A DNA stretch of 5,148 nucleotides from Rhodospirillaceae bacterium (lineage in GTDB: Bacteria > Pseudomonadota > Alphaproteobacteria > UBA828), in contig JAPPKP010000364.1 of NCBI GenBank assembly GCA_028819955.1, forward strand, positions 1 to 5,148, written 5' to 3'. Below, one piece after another: positions 4,859-5,148 of this stretch. A model generated the notes under the pieces. That model searched no databases. It was not told where the DNA came from and worked only from the letters and a program-made list of their open reading frames with translations. Made by a program: the position numbers and the translations under genes. The number at the start of each line of letters is the position of its first letter. Position 1 is the first letter of the stretch.

Positions 4859-5148
4859 ATGTCTGACACGGTCGTTCCGCTCGAAGGGCGGGCTGCTGCA
4901 CGGCGCAAGGCGGCTTCCGGGGCCTCGCTGGACCCGCTGCACGGGCTGGTCGCGGACGACTTGCGCGCCGTCAACGGCGTCATTCTGGACAACATGCAAA
5001 GCTCGGTGATGCTCATTTCGGAGCTCGCCGCGCACATCGTCGCAGCCGGCGGAAAGCGTCTCCGGCCGATGATGACGCTCGGCTCCGCCCGGCTCTGCGG
5101 CTACACCGGCAAGCGCCACATCGACCTCGCCGCCTGCGTCGAGTTCAT
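4859..5148 (+). CDS. ispB: Long-chain polyprenyl diphosphate synthase, N-terminal part (3' end cut by window)
   Basis: The frame is open from ATG 4859 to the window edge, giving 96 complete codons of a protein normally around 330 residues. After a variable, basic N-terminus it reads LVADDLRAVNGVILDNMQS and then AAGGKRLRPM, the GGKRLRP signature whose Lys and Arg residues bind the diphosphate of isopentenyl diphosphate. The visible end, LAACVEFI, normally immediately precedes the first Asp-rich motif (DDxxD), which falls outside the window. The enzyme extends farnesyl or geranylgeranyl diphosphate to a C40-C50 chain, in alphaproteobacteria usually for the ubiquinone side chain. Chain length cannot be read from this fragment, so octaprenyl versus decaprenyl is open. 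GAGAGGG (4849-4855) lies three bases before this ATG. An in-frame ATG at 4817 would add 14 residues but has a poorer ribosome-site arrangement. Confidence 0.9.
   Translation, partial: MSDTVVPLEGRAAARRKAASGASLDPLHGLVADDLRAVNGVILDNMQSSVMLISELAAHIVAAGGKRLRPMMTLGSARLCGYTGKRHIDLAACVEF

Overview
This GC-rich window carries compact, strongly GC-biased genes and looks like chromosomal DNA of an alphaproteobacterium. The main support is the right-hand block. There a long-chain polyprenyl diphosphate synthase is divergent from a tight DUF2007 / TrmN6-like methyltransferase / S49 peptidase cluster, an order I recall from alphaproteobacteria but could not check. A TIGR02281-type retropepsin-like protease fits the same group. 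No rRNA, tRNA, CRISPR array, insertion sequence or phage gene was seen.

Layout, left to right. (1) Bases 1-906, plus strand: the C-terminal ~300 residues of an M19 (renal dipeptidase fold) protein whose start lies outside the window. (2) Bases 914-1534, minus strand: a membrane-anchored retropepsin-like aspartic protease, ending 7 bases from the dipeptidase stop. (3) Bases 1535-1852: no convincing gene, but an AT-richer patch and a cluster of inverted repeats just before a small ORF. (4) Bases 1853-2107, plus strand: a probable 84-residue protein with a C-terminal membrane segment. (5) Bases 2196-2906, plus strand: a stand-alone class I glutamine amidotransferase-like protein. (6) Bases 4753 down to 2903, minus strand: DUF2007 protein, SAM-dependent methyltransferase and S49 peptidase, overlapping head to tail as one operon. 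(7) Bases 4859-5148, plus strand: the N-terminus of the polyprenyl diphosphate synthase, cut by the window edge just before its first Asp-rich motif.

The genes do not form one pathway. They are mostly housekeeping or quality-control functions: quinone side-chain synthesis, probable tRNA modification, proteolysis and peptide or amide hydrolysis. The observation most worth following is the leader of the small ORF. Its likely ribosome-binding site (1839-1843) lies in an 8-base segment perfectly complementary to 1794-1801. That upstream segment can instead pair in a separate hairpin, so two mutually exclusive folds, one hiding and one exposing the ribosome site, can be drawn. The second is the M19 protein, which lacks the glutamate that bridges the two zinc ions in characterised dipeptidases. 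No complete new biological system is evident.
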